Origin: Acinetobacter sp. WCHA45
GTDB lineage: Bacteria > Pseudomonadota > Gammaproteobacteria > Pseudomonadales > Moraxellaceae
NCBI RefSeq assembly: GCF_002165255.2
Contig: NZ_CP028561.1
Coordinates: 2,790,001 to 2,854,000 of the forward strand
Direction: 5' to 3'
Length of the DNA: 64,000 nucleotides
Each line of letters opens with the position of its first letter. The first letter of the stretch is position 1. Below the pieces are notes generated by a model. The model saw only the letters and a program-made list of their open reading frames with translations, was not told the origin of the DNA and did not search any database. The translations under genes and the position numbers were made by a program. Of this stretch, positions 63,068 to 64,000 are shown in pieces.

Positions 63068-63628
63068 TTTAAATTTAAATTTCCTATTCACCTTAACATG
63101 CTGTTTGAATATGTACCGTTTGGAAACGTAACTTTGAATTCATTTATTGTCTTTTAAATTTAAAACCTAATTTTTAAATTCATAACTCCACCATCGTTTT
63201 AAATTTAAAAGTTACCAACACCCTTCATTTAAATTCAAAACAAGCATCAATCACTATCTGTATGTTTGAATTTAAAAATAACTTCATATCAACCATGTTT
63301 TTGAATTCAAAAATAGATGCTTCATTTAAATTTATTCCAATTTACTAAAATAGCTTTAATCTACACATTATTTCTTATATTTCATAAAATTAAGATCAAA
63401 AATAGATACCCACAATCTAAAAAATTAAATTCAAAACACAGCAATATCTTTAGTTTTAAATTTAAAAACTGCATATTTTTGAATTTAAACCACAACACTC
63501 AATAACCCACCATAGTTTAAATTCAAATTTTTCACACTATTTTAAATTCAAAAGCTCAGCTTAAAGTTATCCACAGCACTCCAAAAATGGTATCGCACAT
63601 TTTTTGAATTTAAAACTTTAAATTCAAA
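63068..63628. repeat. Cluster of 16 palindromic AT-rich 12-mers, consensus TTTRAATTYAAA
   Basis: Exact copies begin at 63068, 63153, 63198, 63228, 63265, 63300, 63455, 63478, 63516, 63541, 63603 and 63617. Near copies with one or two changes begin at 63133, 63173, 63325 and 63424. The copy at 63300 is a perfect palindrome TTTGAATTCAAA. Spacing is irregular (14-99 bases, most often 20-38). The DNA between copies is not repeated, so these are separate sites, not a tandem array. One further isolated copy was noticed at 40537, at the end of ribF. Confidence 0.92.
63567..63575 (+). promoter_or_regulatory. Perfect DnaA box
   Basis: TTATCCACA, the consensus DnaA-binding 9-mer, between two of the AT-rich 12-mers. 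Confidence 0.8.
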
Positions 63629-63642
63629 AAATCATACGCAAT

Positions 63643-63670
63643 AAAAAAGCGACCCGAAGATCGCTTTTTT
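63643..63670 (-). terminator. Terminator of purK
   Basis: A 10-bp stem AAAAAAGCGA / TCGCTTTTTT with an 8-base loop, 17 bases after the purK stop on the minus strand. Confidence 0.9.
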
Positions 63671-63676
63671 AGCTAC

Positions 63677-63685
63677 TGTGGATAA
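63677..63685 (-). promoter_or_regulatory. Perfect DnaA box, opposite orientation
   Basis: TGTGGATAA, the complement of TTATCCACA, two bases beyond the purK stop codon and 101 bases from the first box. Confidence 0.8.
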
Positions 63686-63687
63686 GT

Positions 63688-64000
63688 TTAGATGTTCATA
63701 TCATCTGTCAGTGCTAATGGAACTGGTAAAATCTGAGCTAATTGGCGGCATAACACGGTCAATTCATCCCTATTGTTCGGCATCAAAGTAATATGACCAA
63801 GCTTACGACCAGCACGCTCAGACTTATTATAAAGATGTAAATGCGCACCTTTCAGTGCTAAAACATCTTCTGATTTCGGGTGTTGACCAATGATATTGAT
63901 CATCACTGTTGGACGCACAACATCGGTTGCTCCTAGCGGCAAGCCTGCTACTGCACGGATATGATTTTCAAACTGCGAGCAAATCGCACCTTCAATCGAC
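63688..64000 (-). CDS. purK: 5-(carboxyamino)imidazole ribonucleotide synthase PurK, C-terminal part
   Basis: About 104 residues from the C-terminus; the gene continues past the right edge. The frame is open to the edge (SIEGAICSQFENHIRAVAGLPLGAT), and the end shows the PurK lid region (MINIIGQHPKSEDVLALKGAHLHLYNKSERAGRKLGHITL by residues about 33-72 of the fragment). PurK makes N5-CAIR in purine synthesis. An internal TTG at 63942 is not the true start. Confidence 0.9.
   Translation of the reverse strand, partial: SIEGAICSQFENHIRAVAGLPLGATDVVRPTVMINIIGQHPKSEDVLALKGAHLHLYNKSERAGRKLGHITLMPNNRDELTVLCRQLAQILPVPLALTDDMNI

Noticed and set aside
63068..63628. CRISPR array as explanation for the repeated 12-mers
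   Set aside because: Repeats are only 12 bases, palindromic, variably spaced, with spacers of unequal size and no cas genes.

Overview
The window is about 64 kb of AT-rich chromosomal DNA from a gamma-proteobacterium of the Moraxellaceae, almost certainly an Acinetobacter. The grounds are the gene content and order: a Wzx/Wzy capsule (K) locus with wza-wzb-wzc next to fkpA, then murJ, ampD, nadC, rph, dsbA, ubiG, argA, ssu, ribF-ileS-lspA, an rRNA operon, grpE-dnaK and purK. The species cannot be fixed from sequence reading alone; the assignment rests on recognised families and remembered gene order, not on a search.

Region 1 (1-16.8 kb) is the capsule locus. Leftward genes encode sugar-nucleotide synthesis (gna and ugd dehydrogenases; fnlA-fnlB-fnlC for UDP-L-FucNAc), three glycosyltransferases, the Wzx flippase, the Wzy polymerase and, cut by the window edge, a sugar-nucleotide epimerase/reductase. 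Rightward genes wza-wzb-wzc encode export and chain-length control. An IS200/IS605-type element carrying only tnpB lies in the divergent promoter region between gna and wza. The DNA around wzx, wzy and the glycosyltransferases is much more AT-rich than the housekeeping flank, as is usual for exchanged capsule cassettes.

Region 2 (17-31.9 kb) is housekeeping: two FKBP prolyl isomerases, murJ, ampD, nadC facing a 55-residue membrane protein, rph, a divergent DesT-like regulator and fatty-acid desaturase/reductase pair with clear operators, another TetR regulator, dsbA, ubiG-mupP-yciK, an RcnB-like periplasmic protein and argA.

Region 3 (32-45.1 kb) holds a sulfonate uptake and desulfonation operon (ssuADCB) with a RutR-like regulator, a probably acquired PAS-GGDEF diguanylate cyclase, an MTA/SAH-type nucleosidase, ribF-ileS-lspA-fkpB and an NADPH-dependent FMN reductase.

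Region 4 (45.1-52.5 kb) has a leftward HEPN-domain gene followed by a small 2OG-Fe(II) oxygenase, then a complete leftward rRNA operon (16S, tRNA-Ile, tRNA-Ala, 23S, 5S) with promoter, processing stems and terminator.

Region 5 (52.8-64 kb) has a cyclophilin, an esterase, a graveyard (a secreted-protein remnant, an internally deleted IS5-type element and a LysR pseudogene), grpE and dnaK, an MBL-fold hydrolase, a zinc metalloprotease with a broken tandem copy, a small acidic protein, a lytic transglycosylase and the 3' end of purK. Between the last two lies the most striking noncoding structure of the window: 12 exact and 4 near copies of the palindromic 12-mer TTTRAATTYAAA in about 560 bp, with two perfect DnaA boxes in opposite orientation at one end. 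The rRNA operon points away from this site, as expected if replication comes from that side.
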